The position numbers were made by a program, and so were the translations under genes. From Pseudomonadota bacterium (GTDB taxonomy: Bacteria; Myxococcota_A; UBA796; UBA9615): a DNA stretch of 64,000 bases. Shown one piece after another: positions 32,269 to 43,621 of the stretch. The stretch is taken from assembly GCA_024229515.1 (NCBI GenBank), contig JAAESI010000095.1, positions 1-64,000 of the forward strand, written 5' to 3'. The notes beneath the pieces were generated by a model. The model searched no databases and had not been told where the DNA came from. It worked only from the letters and a program-made list of their open reading frames with translations. How positions within the stretch are numbered: position 1 is the first letter of the stretch; each line of letters starts with the position of its first letter.

Positions 32269-35200
32269 CAATCGAGGTCGATCTCGAACTTCAGGTCCAG
32301 ACCGAAGTTGCCCAGCGAGGTGCTGGCGGCGTCGTCCCGCAGCCACGACCCCTCTAGGTAGACCTCGCGGCGGAAGCGCAGCTGCGCTCGCGCGACGGTC
32401 GGTACCTGCAGCTGGCCGGTGGTGAACAGCCCCACGCCCCCTTCCAGGGTCAGGAGATCGGGCACGATCTCCTTGGTCGCGACCGCCCACACCGTCGTGG
32501 CGCCGGTCGTCTCGGTGTAGATGGGCACGATCTCGACCCGGTCTGGGAGCAGGAGATCGGCGACCTGATTGTCCCGCACATTCTGGCCGAACGAGGTCGC
32601 CGCGGTCTCCCCGTAGGCGCCCGCCGCCGTGCCCGCGCTGGCGGCGAGCAATTCGGCCACGTCGGCGTCGGCGAGCTGATCCTGGGTCAGCCCGAACAGC
32701 AGCAGCAGGTTGATGTCGTTCTCGGTCAGGTGGGGCTCGCTGGAGGCGTTGAGCTGGAGCGCATTGAGCGGGCCCGAGACCTCGTAGCTGATCTCGTACG
32801 TCTCATCCCGGCTGACCACCTGGGTGGTCATGCGCACCTCGAGCCGCGGGAACCAGCTCTCGCGGTCCTCGAATCGGGCCACGCCGCCGCTCTCGACCTC
32901 GAAGTCGTGCCCCTGGTAGGGGAGCGTGCCGGACGTCAGCTCGACCCCTCCTTCCAGGATCACGTGCTGGGTGTCGCCGCGAACTCGGAACCCGTCCGCG
33001 GTGCCTGCGATCTCGCCGACGTTGTTGTCTATCCGGACCTGCCCGGGGTCGCTGTCGAACACCAGGTCGATGTCGAACAGACCCGGCCGCTCAGTGCGCG
33101 CCAGGGTCTCGGTGAACCGCCGCTGGAAGGTGAGCACGGAGCGCTGCCAGTTCAGGGGGTCGCGCAGCACCATCTCGGTGATGTGCACATGCCCGCCGAG
33201 GGTGAGCCGGTCCGGCGCGTTCCCGGTGAACTTCAGCTTCGCCGTGGCGGTGGTGGGGGGCATGAACGAGGGGTACCGGAAGGTGCAGTCGACGCAGTCG
33301 GCGTGGAGGTCGTAGCGGCGCACGCGGTAGCCGGTCCGGTCCAGCTTCATGCTGCTGCCCGTCACGTTCTCCAGCTGGCCTCCCCCCATGCTGCCGACGA
33401 AGTCTTCGATGCTGAGTAGCCCCTCGTCGAGCTTGATGAGGGCAGTATCGATCTCGAAGGCGTGGGGCCAATAGATCGTCTTGAGCAGGGCGCCCTCCAG
33501 CAGCGCCGTGCCGAAGATGTCGACGGACCGGGTCGAGCGGCCGCTGATCTGCGCCTGCACGGCGAGCAGGTCCGCCTCGGCGCGGTCGAACACGTCCGAT
33601 GCGAGGTCCGCGAACGCCACGTCGACCTTGCCTCCGATGCCGATCTCGAGCGGACCGTTGGGGCGCAGCCAGCCGGTGACGCGCAGGTCGGTGGTGCCGG
33701 CGCCGTCCGGGGGGCTGCTCAGTCCGACCGACTGGAACCGCAGGGCGCCGCCGCTGTAGGCGATGAGGACCGGCTCGTCGGCGCGGTTCTCCATCCGGTG
33801 CCGCCCGCGCTCCAGCCAGATCTCGTCCAGCGTCAGGAGCACGTCGTGGAAGTCGTCCTTGAGCGTGCCCTCGCCGGTGATCGCCCCCGTCATCCCCGCG
33901 GTGACCGGTTCGCGCTGGGCGAGGATGGTGCGCGGCAGGTACGGCGTGAGGCTGAAGTCCTTCCACGACAGCCGGTAGTCGTAGTCGAAGAGCTTGTTGG
34001 TGTGGACGGCCGCCTCAGCGACGATCCGCTCTCCCAGCAACGTGCCGTGGGTCTTGAACAGGTGGTCGGTGATCTTCAGATCGAGGGCCGAGTCTCCCAG
34101 GTAGGTGCCGCGGTAGATGAAGTCGTCCACTTCGAGGCTGCCCCGCAGCCGGATGTTCTTGAGGTTCCCTTCGATCTCGACCTCACCGGCGGCCCGCCCG
34201 TCCACCCACGGCCCGCCTCCGCCGGCCAGCTCCACGAGGTCGCTGCTGGGGGCGTAGGGGAACAGCGCGCGCACTGGGTCCATCTGCCGCAGCTCCATGC
34301 CGGGGAGGCTGAACCTGAACTCCAGGTCCCCGCCGGGGGCGAGCCAACCGTCCACCCGCAACGCGTTGCCGTTGGGCTTGCTCGCGTTGCCCTTCTCGAT
34401 GTGGAGCACGCCCTCCTTCACCTTCGCCTCGATGTCGACCTGAGAGAAGGTCTCCCAGAGGTACGCCACGTCCGTGCCGTGGACCTCGGCGTCGCCGTTG
34501 AGCTTGTTGGGGATGCCCGCCAGTTGGGTGGAGCCGTGCACGGGACCGGAGGCCTGGATCGAGTCGCCGAAGAAGATCGGGAGCAGGTCCTCGGCGTGCC
34601 CGTGGCCCTCGGGCACGCGCGCCTCGATCATCACCTCGAGCCGCTCGCGGGTCCCCCCCAGCCGGGTGTCGGCGAACAGCACGCGAACCTCCGACTCGAA
34701 GTCGCTGGCGCCCCGACGGCCGCGCAGCGACAGGAACTCCAGGTCCTCCCGCGCGTGCCAGACGACGTCGCCGCCGACCCGACCGAAGGGCCAGTCCAGG
34801 AAGGTGAAGTCGTCCAGTTCGATCTCGCCGCGGATGCCCAGATCGTTGCTCGGCCCCTCGATGTTGGCGGCGAGCTGACCCAGCCCCTGCACGTTCAGGC
34901 CGGTGACGGTGTCGAGGATGTCGCGGGTGTCGAAGCTGCGGCTGCGCACGTCGATCACGAGCCCCAGCGGCTTGAGGAAGAGGAAGTCGCAGGAGACGTC
35001 CAGGTCGGTGCCGTGGGGACCCCGCACGGTCGTGGGGGACATCAGCAGGTGCTTGCCCGTCATCGACAGGCCCGTCGTCACGGTCGCGCGGGGCACGCGG
35101 AGCATCTCGGTGCGCTCGACGCCGTCATCCCAGGCGCGGTCGCCGACGACCAGATCCCAGACGTTCAGCCGGCCGGATCCGGTCGCCGCGAAGTTCTTGG

Positions 35201-36410
35201 CGTGCCCCTCCAGCCGCGCCGTTCCGCCGATCCCCATCGTCACCCAGGAGCCCGGCACCGTGGCCGAGTCCAGCGCTTGCTCCAACCGGAGGCCGCGGAT
35301 CTCGAGGTCGACCTCGAACGGCATCTGCTCGCGCAGGTCGAACCAGCCCTGCGGCTTGATCGTGCCGCCGCCCCACCGCAGCAGCGACTCTTCCTCGATG
35401 ACCACGTGGCCGTCGCGGAAGTGGCCGATCAGGGAGGCATCCTCCCCCTTGAGCACCATCGGCCGGGGCTTGGTCAGGTGCACGGCCATCTGCTGCCCCT
35501 GCAGGTTGAACGTGACCAGGGGCTGCTTGCCCTGCCCTGACAGGCCCAGGGCGGCGTCCACCCGGCCGTCCATGCGCGGCAGGTCGGGCCAGACATCGCG
35601 CAGTTGGGGGAGCTCGACGGCGGCGCGGGCGGTGAGGCCGTAGCTCATCGGGCGGGCGTTCGGCGCCCCGGGAGGATCGGGGAGGCCGATGACGCCGCCG
35701 ATCTCGACCCGCCCCGAGGCCAGCTCCAGCGCGCTCTCCCCGACCGTCACGACCCCCGACTCCACGGTGAAGTTGCTCGGCTCCAGCGTCGCCTTTTCTC
35801 GAAGCGGCCCCAGGCTCAGATCGATGGTCTGCGCTCCGAGGTGACCGGAGCCGTTGCCCGCGGCGTCCTGCCGGAACGCGAGGTCCACGCCGGCGACGGC
35901 GACCGCGAGTCCGGCCGGCTCCAGCGTGATTCGGGCCGCTGCGCCGTCGATCTGGAGCGCCCCCAGCTGGACCTTCATCGGCTCGCCCTGCCCGTCCCCC
36001 TCGGCCTTGGGCCCCTTGAGCAGGTCGGCGAAGTCGCGGAGCTTGCCCCCCTCGACCGCCAGCCGGACCGAGGGCCCGGTGATCTGGAGCGAGCGAATGG
36101 CGAGTTCTTTGCCCAACGGCAGCTTGTCCAGCGCCAGCCTCACCTCGGCCACGTGGCCCAGGGGCATGCCGACCTCGTCGTGCAGGGTGATCTCGGTGAG
36201 GACCACCGCGGGCGGCAGCAGCTGCTCGACCTCGAGCCGCTGCACGTAGATGTCGGCACCCAGCTGGGCGCTCCCGATGCGGACCACGGTGCGGCGGAGT
36301 CGCTCGGCGGCGTCATCGCTGCGGGCGTAGATCAGCACCGACACGAGTACGGTGATGCCCAGCAACAGGCACCCAAACGCCAACCGTGCCAGGCGCTGCA
36401 AACGACTCAT
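32268..36410 (-). CDS. tamB: TamB-like (DUF490) inner-membrane-anchored translocation protein
   Basis: A 1380-residue protein with one N-terminal membrane anchor (about 8-28) and a very long beta-rich periplasmic part that in this AsmA/TamB superfamily forms a groove spanning the periplasm. The C-terminal DUF490 region is recognisable (SSEPHLTENDINLLLLFGLT, VADLLLPDRVEIVPIY, ATKEIVPDLLTLEGGVG) and ends in a short LKFEIDLD strand. It works with the Omp85 protein encoded immediately downstream, either inserting barrels or moving phospholipids. ATG is 7 bases after TACAAT, implying a leaderless mRNA. Confidence 0.9.
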   Translation of the reverse strand: MSRLQRLARLAFGCLLLGITVLVSVLIYARSDDAAERLRRTVVRIGSAQLGADIYVQRLEVEQLLPPAVVLTEITLHDEVGMPLGHVAEVRLALDKLPLGKELAIRSLQITGPSVRLAVEGGKLRDFADLLKGPKAEGDGQGEPMKVQLGALQIDGAAARITLEPAGLAVAVAGVDLAFRQDAAGNGSGHLGAQTIDLSLGPLREKATLEPSNFTVESGVVTVGESALELASGRVEIGGVIGLPDPPGAPNARPMSYGLTARAAVELPQLRDVWPDLPRMDGRVDAALGLSGQGKQPLVTFNLQGQQMAVHLTKPRPMVLKGEDASLIGHFRDGHVVIEEESLLRWGGGTIKPQGWFDLREQMPFEVDLEIRGLRLEQALDSATVPGSWVTMGIGGTARLEGHAKNFAATGSGRLNVWDLVVGDRAWDDGVERTEMLRVPRATVTTGLSMTGKHLLMSPTTVRGPHGTDLDVSCDFLFLKPLGLVIDVRSRSFDTRDILDTVTGLNVQGLGQLAANIEGPSNDLGIRGEIELDDFTFLDWPFGRVGGDVVWHAREDLEFLSLRGRRGASDFESEVRVLFADTRLGGTRERLEVMIEARVPEGHGHAEDLLPIFFGDSIQASGPVHGSTQLAGIPNKLNGDAEVHGTDVAYLWETFSQVDIEAKVKEGVLHIEKGNASKPNGNALRVDGWLAPGGDLEFRFSLPGMELRQMDPVRALFPYAPSSDLVELAGGGGPWVDGRAAGEVEIEGNLKNIRLRGSLEVDDFIYRGTYLGDSALDLKITDHLFKTHGTLLGERIVAEAAVHTNKLFDYDYRLSWKDFSLTPYLPRTILAQREPVTAGMTGAITGEGTLKDDFHDVLLTLDEIWLERGRHRMENRADEPVLIAYSGGALRFQSVGLSSPPDGAGTTDLRVTGWLRPNGPLEIGIGGKVDVAFADLASDVFDRAEADLLAVQAQISGRSTRSVDIFGTALLEGALLKTIYWPHAFEIDTALIKLDEGLLSIEDFVGSMGGGQLENVTGSSMKLDRTGYRVRRYDLHADCVDCTFRYPSFMPPTTATAKLKFTGNAPDRLTLGGHVHITEMVLRDPLNWQRSVLTFQRRFTETLARTERPGLFDIDLVFDSDPGQVRIDNNVGEIAGTADGFRVRGDTQHVILEGGVELTSGTLPYQGHDFEVESGGVARFEDRESWFPRLEVRMTTQVVSRDETYEISYEVSGPLNALQLNASSEPHLTENDINLLLLFGLTQDQLADADVAELLAASAGTAAGAYGETAATSFGQNVRDNQVADLLLPDRVEIVPIYTETTGATTVWAVATKEIVPDLLTLEGGVGLFTTGQLQVPTVARAQLRFRREVYLEGSWLRDDAASTSLGNFGLDLKFEIDLD

Positions 36411-36417
36411 CGCGCAG

Positions 36418-36423
36418 ATTGTA
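36418..36423 (-). promoter_or_regulatory. -10 box TACAAT of the tamB-omp85 unit, leaderless type
   Basis: TACAAT on the minus strand, 7 bases before the ATG at 36410. The box and spacing are the same as for the penicillin acylase gene at 3600. Confidence 0.5.
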
Positions 36424-36456
36424 GACGTCCGAAGGACGTCGCCCCTTCAGGGGCGG

Positions 36457-36462
36457 TAGCCT
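36457..36462 (+). promoter_or_regulatory. -10 box TAGCCT, leaderless type
   Basis: It lies 7 bases before the ATG at 36470. The opposing tamB box is 33 bases to the left. Confidence 0.4.
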
Positions 36463-36469
36463 CACCACG

Positions 36470-38262
36470 ATGACCGACGGCCCCGACGGTGTGCGACTCA
36501 TGGCGGGGCAGGTCGATCTGCGCCGCAATGCCCTGGTCGCCGACGATGGTACGACGACGTCCCTGACGACCAAGGAAGGGGCACTGCTCTCCTACCTGGC
36601 CTCCCGTGAGGGAGAGGACGTGTCCCGGGACGATCTGCTCGTCGAGGTCTGGGGATACCGCCGGGGCGTCGCCACGCGCGCCATCGACGCCGCGGTGCAG
36701 CGCCTCCGTTCGAAGATCGAAGTCGACCCCGCGCATCCGAAGCACCTGCTCACCGTCACGGGCGTGGGGTACCGGTTCGTCGGACTGACGCCCCCGCCCG
36801 AGGTTCACCTGGTCCCCGCGGCGGCCCCGTCCCCCTCCCTTCGGCTGCCCGACGACGGACTTCACGGCCGCGATGCGGACCACGCCCGGCTGGCCGCGCT
36901 GGTGGGCACTCACCGGCTGGTCACCGTGCTCGGTCCTGCCGGCATCGGGAAGACCCGGCTCGCCACCTCGGTAGCGGAGAACCACCCCGGCGGGGCGGTG
37001 ACGGCCGAGCTGGACGCGGCGTCCACCGCCGACGCGGTGCGGGACGTGGTGGCGGCGGCGCTGGGCAGCCCCCTCGCCTCCGGCGGGGACGACGACGACC
37101 CGGACGACCTGATCGCGGCCGCCCTCAGCGCCCGGGGACCCACGCTGCTGCTGTTGGACAACCTCGAGCAGGTCATCGACGACGCCGCCCCCCTGACGGC
37201 CGCGTGGCTCGCCGGCGCCCCGGATCTGACGGTCCTGACGACGTCGCGGGAGCCGCTGCGCATCGCCGGCGAGGTGATCCTCGACCTCGCCCCGCTGGAC
37301 GTGGACGCGGCCGTGGACTTGTTCGTGGCCCGTGCTCGCGCCGCCCACCCCGCGTTCGATCAAGAGGCGGCAGGGCCGGAGACGCTGCGCGCCCTGGTCA
37401 CAGCCTTGGACGAGCTTCCCCTGGCGATCGAGCTGGCGGCGGCCCGGGCGGGGCTGCTGACGCCGGTCAAGATGCTGAACCGCCTCAACGATCGGTTCGC
37501 CCTGCTCGTCTCCCGCCGGCGGGACGTGCCCGGACGCCAACTCGCCACGAGCGAGCGGATCGGTGACCTCCGCATGACCTCGCTGCTCCTGACGGACCTG
37601 TCGGCGGTGCTCGCGGAGACCCCACTGGAGGTGCGCGCCCGCTACTCGGGGCGGAGGAACGGAGCCTCGCGATCGCGCGCCAGCTGGGCGATCCCCGGCC
37701 CCTCGCGATCGCGCTGCGCAACGTGGCCCTGGGCCGGATCGACAAGCTGCGTTTCGACGACGGGGAGGCGATGTTCGAGGAAGCCGAGCGCATCGCGGCC
37801 GCGGGTGGCGACCGGCTGATGGCCGCCCGGGCTCGGGGCGATCGAGGCACCACGCTGATCCTGCAGGGGCGCTTCGACGAAGCCGTGGAGTTGCTGGAGT
37901 CGGCCCGCGAGGCCAGCGCCGCCGCCGGCGACCGCACCTACGTGGGGATCAGCGGAGCCAACCTCGCGGTGGCCGCGCACGCCCGCGGTAATCTGGACGC
38001 TGCGGTCCGGCTCTACGACGACGTGCCGAACCACACCGACGCCCTGGGGAGCCGCATCTACGCCTACATGCGCGCCTACCGCTGGATCCTCGACCGCGAG
38101 CTCGGCGCGACCGCCAGCGACAGCCTGGAGACCCTTCGCGAGGCTCTGACAGACCCCAATGGTCGCGAGTTGATGCGCGTTCTGGATGGCGACGAAGGCG
38201 ACCCCGGCCCCGCCGGAACGTCCGCGGACGTTCAGCTTGGGAAGCTGCTTCTGAGTCGCTGA
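36470..38262 (+). pseudogene. Winged-helix/AAA/TPR transcriptional regulator with internal deletion and frameshift
   Basis: The N-terminus (about 1-100) is an OmpR-type winged helix (DVSRDDLLVEVWGYRRG, AIDAAVQRLRSKIE, GVGYRF). Residues about 120-350 are an NB-ARC-like ATPase (Walker A GPAGIGKT, Walker B LLLLDNLEQV, TTSREPLRI, LPLAIELAAARAGLL). In related regulators PGRQ is followed by ATLRAAIDWSW and several hundred more residues; here PGRQ joins directly to TPR-like sequence. A one-base loss in the G-run near 37650 then shifts the frame, since the sequence continues as GAEERSLAIARQLGDPRPLA and further TPR units to TGA 38260-38262. The deletion is an evolutionary lesion; the frameshift could be a sequencing error. 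Confidence 0.75.
38233..38247 (+). repeat. 15-bp copy of the tRNA-Gly anticodon arm
   Basis: CAGCTTGGGAAGCTG, identical to 38313-38327 inside tRNA-Gly(CCC), 80 bp away in direct orientation. It encodes part of the C-terminus of the damaged regulator. Confidence 0.8.
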
Positions 38263-38278
38263 ACGGGGCGGGGGGGAG

Positions 38279-38353
38279 TGGAGCGGGCGACGGGGATCGA
38301 ACCCGCGACAGCCAGCTTGGGAAGCTGGAACTCTACCACTGAGTTACGCCCGC
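38279..38353 (-). tRNA. tRNA-Gly (anticodon CCC)
   Basis: The reverse complement folds as a standard 75-base tRNA including an encoded CCA end. Acceptor stem GCGGGCG/CGCCCGC (38347-38353 with 38283-38289), D-loop AGTGGTA, anticodon stem CCAGC/GCTGG around TTCCCAA, T-loop TTCGATC, discriminator T then CCA. The anticodon CCC reads GGG glycine codons. It lies 14 bases downstream of the TPR gene on the same strand and may be transcribed with it or from its own promoter. Confidence 0.96.
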
Positions 38354-38367
38354 ATCCGGCGCGGTGT

Positions 38368-40518
38368 TTAGTTCAAACCGAGCTGATTCGCAAGAGAGCT
38401 GACCCGCTCCGCAACTTCACCGCCGCGGAAGCCGTCGTCTCGATCCGTGATCTTCTTGAAGATCTTGTAGGCACCCCGGGCGTTGCCGGCAGCCTCGTAG
38501 GTGACGCCCAATTCGAACATCACCCGCAGGACTTCACCGGGGTCCGCGGTGGACTTGCCCAGCAGCTGCTTGAACGCGTCGACGGCGCCCCGGAAGTCGT
38601 GGGTGCGCCGCAGCGCGTTGCCCAGGTACTCCAGCGCCTGAAGGGTCTCGTCGTCGTTGGCCACCGCCCGCTGGAACTCGACCACGGCGTCGTCGTACTT
38701 GCCGGCGTTGTAGTAGCTCAAGCCGACGTCGAAGGCGGACCGCACCATCTCGTTGAGGGTGTCGTCCTCCCCCTCGAGGCCGTCGAGCAGATCCATCAGG
38801 TCGTCGTCGAGGAACGAGCCGTTGGACGGCTTCGCCGCGGGCTCCGGCTCGGGCTCTGGCTCAGCGGCCGGCTCGTCGATGACCGGCGTGCCTCCGAAGG
38901 TCGAGTCGTTGCCGGGCGCGATCGCGGTCGAGAAGCTGAAGTCTTCTTCCTCGTCTTCGAGGAGGTCGTCGCCGAGGTCGAAGTCGAACTCCTCCTCCTC
39001 CGGCTCCGGCGGCTTCGGCGCCGGCGGCTTCGACCCACCTCCGAGCTCCTTGCTGAGCTCCGCGGCCAGCCGCTGCATCTCGTCGTCGTCGAATTCGAAT
39101 TCGTCGCTGCCGCCCGAGGGGCCGATGTCGAGTCGACCGGTAGGCGCCGGCTCGTCCGCCACGCTGCCCGCGATCGACGATCCGAGCTCGACCGCGGCCG
39201 CCATCGCGGAGGCCTCGTCGCTGGTGTCGTCGCCGTCGCCGTACTCGCCCATCGCCTCGGAGAATGCTTTCACCCGCGCGACCGCCGCGTCGTCGTCGGG
39301 GGCCAACGCCGCGGCCCGCTCCAGGCACGCCTTGGCGGCCTTGTAGTCGTTGCGGTCCATCGCCAGCTCGTACATCCGGTTCAACCGGTCCTGCGCCGAC
39401 GGCAGGTTGCTGGCGGCGGCGTACAGTCGAACCAGGGTGCGGTGGGCTTCCCACGCCTCGGGGTGCTGCACGGTCGCCCGCTCCAACGCCGCCTGGGCTT
39501 TGTCCGCGAGTCCGTACTGGAGGTAGACCTCGGCCTCGGCGACGGCCCGTTCGGCGTCCTCGCTCAGGGAGATCTCCGTGCTCAGGTCCAACCCGTCGAC
39601 GACCTCGTCGGCTCCGGGGAGCTCCAGGCTCGCGTCGGCGTCGAAGCCGTCCCCCGCCTGGGGGTCGATCTCGGAGATCCGGTCGTAGACCTGGTTGCGG
39701 TACTCCTCGTAGCCCAGCGAGTCGTAGATCTGCGCCAGCTCCTTGAGGACCGCGATGGCCTTCTCGTGCTCGCCCAGATCGACGAACGCGTCGGCCAGGA
39801 GGTTCAGCGTCTCGGTGTCCCGGGGATCCGCCTTGAAGCAGATCTGGAGTTTCGTCAGCGCCCGTCGAGGGTCGCCGCGATCGAGGTACAGGTCGGCCAG
39901 CGCGCGCACGATCATCAGATCGTCCGGCTTCACCTCGGCCATGCGCTCGTACACTCGGGTCAGCCCCTCGCTGTCGCCGCGCGCCTCCATCGACTCGGCC
40001 AGCCCCCGCCACACCTCGAAGGCGGCCATGGTGTCGGCTTCCTTGGTGTAGAGGTCGGCGAGCTTCTCGCCGTACTCGAGGCTGTCAGGGTTGAGCTTCA
40101 GGAGCTTCTCGTAGATGTCTACGCGCTCCTTGACGCTGCCCTCCTGCTCGAAGTGCTGGGCCACGATGTTGAAGTGGTCCATGGCGTCCGACAGCAGCGC
40201 GAGCTGCTGATAGATCTCGCCCAGGCTGAGGTGCCAGCGCATCTGATCCGGCTCGAACCGGAGCATCTGCTTGTAGATGGCCGCGGCTTTCGGATAGAAG
40301 CCGCCGCGCTCGTAGGCCTCGGCCACGACCGAGAACTCGCGCATCGCGTCTGACACCTTGCCGGTGCGAGCGAGCAGCTCGGCCACTTTCTGGCGTACGC
40401 GAAGGTCCTTGGGGTCATCCCGAACAATGCGGGACAGCTCCTTGATGGCCTTTTCGATGTTGTTGCGCGAAAGATGCTTCTGCGCTGTCGCCAGCACCTT
40501 CGCTTTGTCGAGCGCCAA
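38368..40518 (-). CDS. Large TPR protein, last gene of the pil-aro-acc block
   Basis: A 716-residue cytoplasmic protein without signal peptide. The N-terminal half (about 1-290) holds consecutive TPRs (IEKAIKELSRIVRDDPKDLR, YPKAAAIYKQMLRFEPDQ). TPRs continue to about 410, followed by a low-complexity acidic/proline region (about 420-580). A second TPR block closes the protein (about 585-715: VGLSYYNAGKYDDAVVEFQR). Such proteins commonly follow accC in related genomes, which suggests a link with pilus or fatty-acid genes, but the partner is unknown. TTG start with AGGGGAC upstream; a TATAAA box lies across the accC stop. Confidence 0.85.
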   Translation of the reverse strand: MALDKAKVLATAQKHLSRNNIEKAIKELSRIVRDDPKDLRVRQKVAELLARTGKVSDAMREFSVVAEAYERGGFYPKAAAIYKQMLRFEPDQMRWHLSLGEIYQQLALLSDAMDHFNIVAQHFEQEGSVKERVDIYEKLLKLNPDSLEYGEKLADLYTKEADTMAAFEVWRGLAESMEARGDSEGLTRVYERMAEVKPDDLMIVRALADLYLDRGDPRRALTKLQICFKADPRDTETLNLLADAFVDLGEHEKAIAVLKELAQIYDSLGYEEYRNQVYDRISEIDPQAGDGFDADASLELPGADEVVDGLDLSTEISLSEDAERAVAEAEVYLQYGLADKAQAALERATVQHPEAWEAHRTLVRLYAAASNLPSAQDRLNRMYELAMDRNDYKAAKACLERAAALAPDDDAAVARVKAFSEAMGEYGDGDDTSDEASAMAAAVELGSSIAGSVADEPAPTGRLDIGPSGGSDEFEFDDDEMQRLAAELSKELGGGSKPPAPKPPEPEEEEFDFDLGDDLLEDEEEDFSFSTAIAPGNDSTFGGTPVIDEPAAEPEPEPEPAAKPSNGSFLDDDLMDLLDGLEGEDDTLNEMVRSAFDVGLSYYNAGKYDDAVVEFQRAVANDDETLQALEYLGNALRRTHDFRGAVDAFKQLLGKSTADPGEVLRVMFELGVTYEAAGNARGAYKIFKKITDRDDGFRGGEVAERVSSLANQLGLN

Positions 40519-40550
40519 ACCTTGGTCCCCTGCCTATCTGAGGATCGCTT

Positions 40551-41924
<1,374 letters not shown>

Positions 41925-41936
41925 CAGGTCGGGCCG

Positions 41937-42395
<459 letters not shown>

Positions 42396-42403
42396 CCGAT
42401 GCC

Positions 42404-42847
42404 CTAGTCCTGTTTGAGCGTGGCCAGTGCGGCGTCCATTCCGAGGAGGTAGGAACCAATCCCGAAGCCGGCGATGGTGCCAACCGCCACCGGCGCCAGC
42501 AGCGACGTGTGACGGAACTCTTCACGAGCCGCCGTGTTGGAGAGGTGGACTTCTATCACGGGCAGACCGCACGCCACAACGGCATCGCGGAGGGCGACGG
42601 AAGTGTGGGTGAATCCGCCCGCGTTCAGCACCACCGCGTCGGTCCCATCGGCCATCGCCGCGTGCAGCCGATCGATGAGCACGCCCTCCCGATTGGACTG
42701 CAGGAAACCAACCTCGACGCCACGGTCGGACGCTCGCTGGCGCACCGCCGCGTTCACGTCGTCCAGGGTCTGGGTGCCGTAGACCGCCGGCTCACGCCCG
42801 CCGAGGAGGTTCAGGTTGGGGCCGTGCATCACGAGGATCTTCGTCAC
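42404..42847 (-). CDS. aroQ: 3-dehydroquinate dehydratase, type II
   Basis: A 147-residue type II dehydroquinase (third step of the shikimate pathway). [21 protein letters not shown] with the catalytic Tyr, [32 protein letters not shown] and the catalytic His in IEVHLSN. GTG start in a GTGA overlap with the preceding TPR gene. It sits in the same transcript as the aroKB fusion. Confidence 0.95.
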   Translation of the reverse strand: MTKILVMHGPNLNLLGGREPAVYGTQTLDDVNAAVRQRASDRGVEVGFLQSNREGVLIDRLHAAMADGTDAVVLNAGGFTHTSVALRDAVVACGLPVIEVHLSNTAAREEFRHTSLLAPVAVGTIAGFGIGSYLLGMDAALATLKQD

Positions 42848-43608
42848 GAGGGCTCCTCCATGATTCCCTGCAGGGCTGCTTCGAGGTCCTCGGGATCGGC
42901 GCTGCGGGGAGCCGCGGGAGCCGGGAGGTCGGCGCCATCGCCCCCGAGCTCCACGAACCGGGCGCGCAGGTCGGGCCGCTCGGGCGATCGCTCGACCAGC
43001 TGTCGCAACATCGCCAGGGCCCCCTCGATGTCTCCTTGCGCGGCGAGCAGCTCGGCCATCGTGGCGTTCAGGAAGGGGTCGGCCGAGGGCTCCGGACGAA
43101 GCGCTCTGGCAGGCATGCCGGGTTGCGGTCCGGTCGCCCGGGCCGGTTCGGTCTGGGCGCTCGCGCGCTCGTCCTGCAGCGGTCGGTGGGGCATGCGCGG
43201 CCGCTCCCCATCGTCGTTCTCCAGCTGGGTGCGCCGCGTGATCAGCCCCTCGTCCTGCGGCAGCAGCGAGAGCATGCGCATCACCGCGTCGAGCTCGCTG
43301 TCGCGGTCGCCCGTGAGGTGGTGCACATGGGCGAGCAGCTTCAACGCGCCCCAATGGCCGTCGTTGAGGGCCAGCACTTCGTCGAGGTCGGCTCGGGCCT
43401 CTCCGGGACGCTCCCGCGCCAGGGCGACGCGGGCACGGGTCACACGACCAGCAAGGTGCCCGGGGCGCGCCGCAAGTCCGTGCTGGAGCACCGCCGTTGC
43501 GTCGTCCAGACGACCTTGATCGACGTACGCGCCGGCGAGCCGGTCGAACAATGCGAGGGGATCCCTACGCCACGCCTCTTCGAGCGCAGCGAGGTGCTGC
43601 TGGACCAC
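42844..43608 (-). CDS. TPR protein of unknown function
   Basis: A 254-residue soluble TPR protein with a GTG start. TPR-like pairs at about 10-115 (ALFDRLAGAYVDQGRLDDAT, RVALARERPGEARADLDEVL), a disordered charged linker (about 130-180), another TPR (ATMAELLAAQGDIEGALAML), and a short acidic tail. A TPR gene at this place between the pil genes and aroQ fits a pilus-related accessory role, but nothing in the sequence proves it. Confidence 0.75.
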   Translation of the reverse strand: MVQQHLAALEEAWRRDPLALFDRLAGAYVDQGRLDDATAVLQHGLAARPGHLAGRVTRARVALARERPGEARADLDEVLALNDGHWGALKLLAHVHHLTGDRDSELDAVMRMLSLLPQDEGLITRRTQLENDDGERPRMPHRPLQDERASAQTEPARATGPQPGMPARALRPEPSADPFLNATMAELLAAQGDIEGALAMLRQLVERSPERPDLRARFVELGGDGADLPAPAAPRSADPEDLEAALQGIMEEPS

Positions 43609-43621
43609 GGAAGCGGTCGGT

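Noticed and set aside
38233-38353. A genomic island at tRNA-Gly
   Set aside because: The repeat is only 80 bp from the tRNA and no integrase, phage or plasmid gene is present; kept only as a low-key finding.
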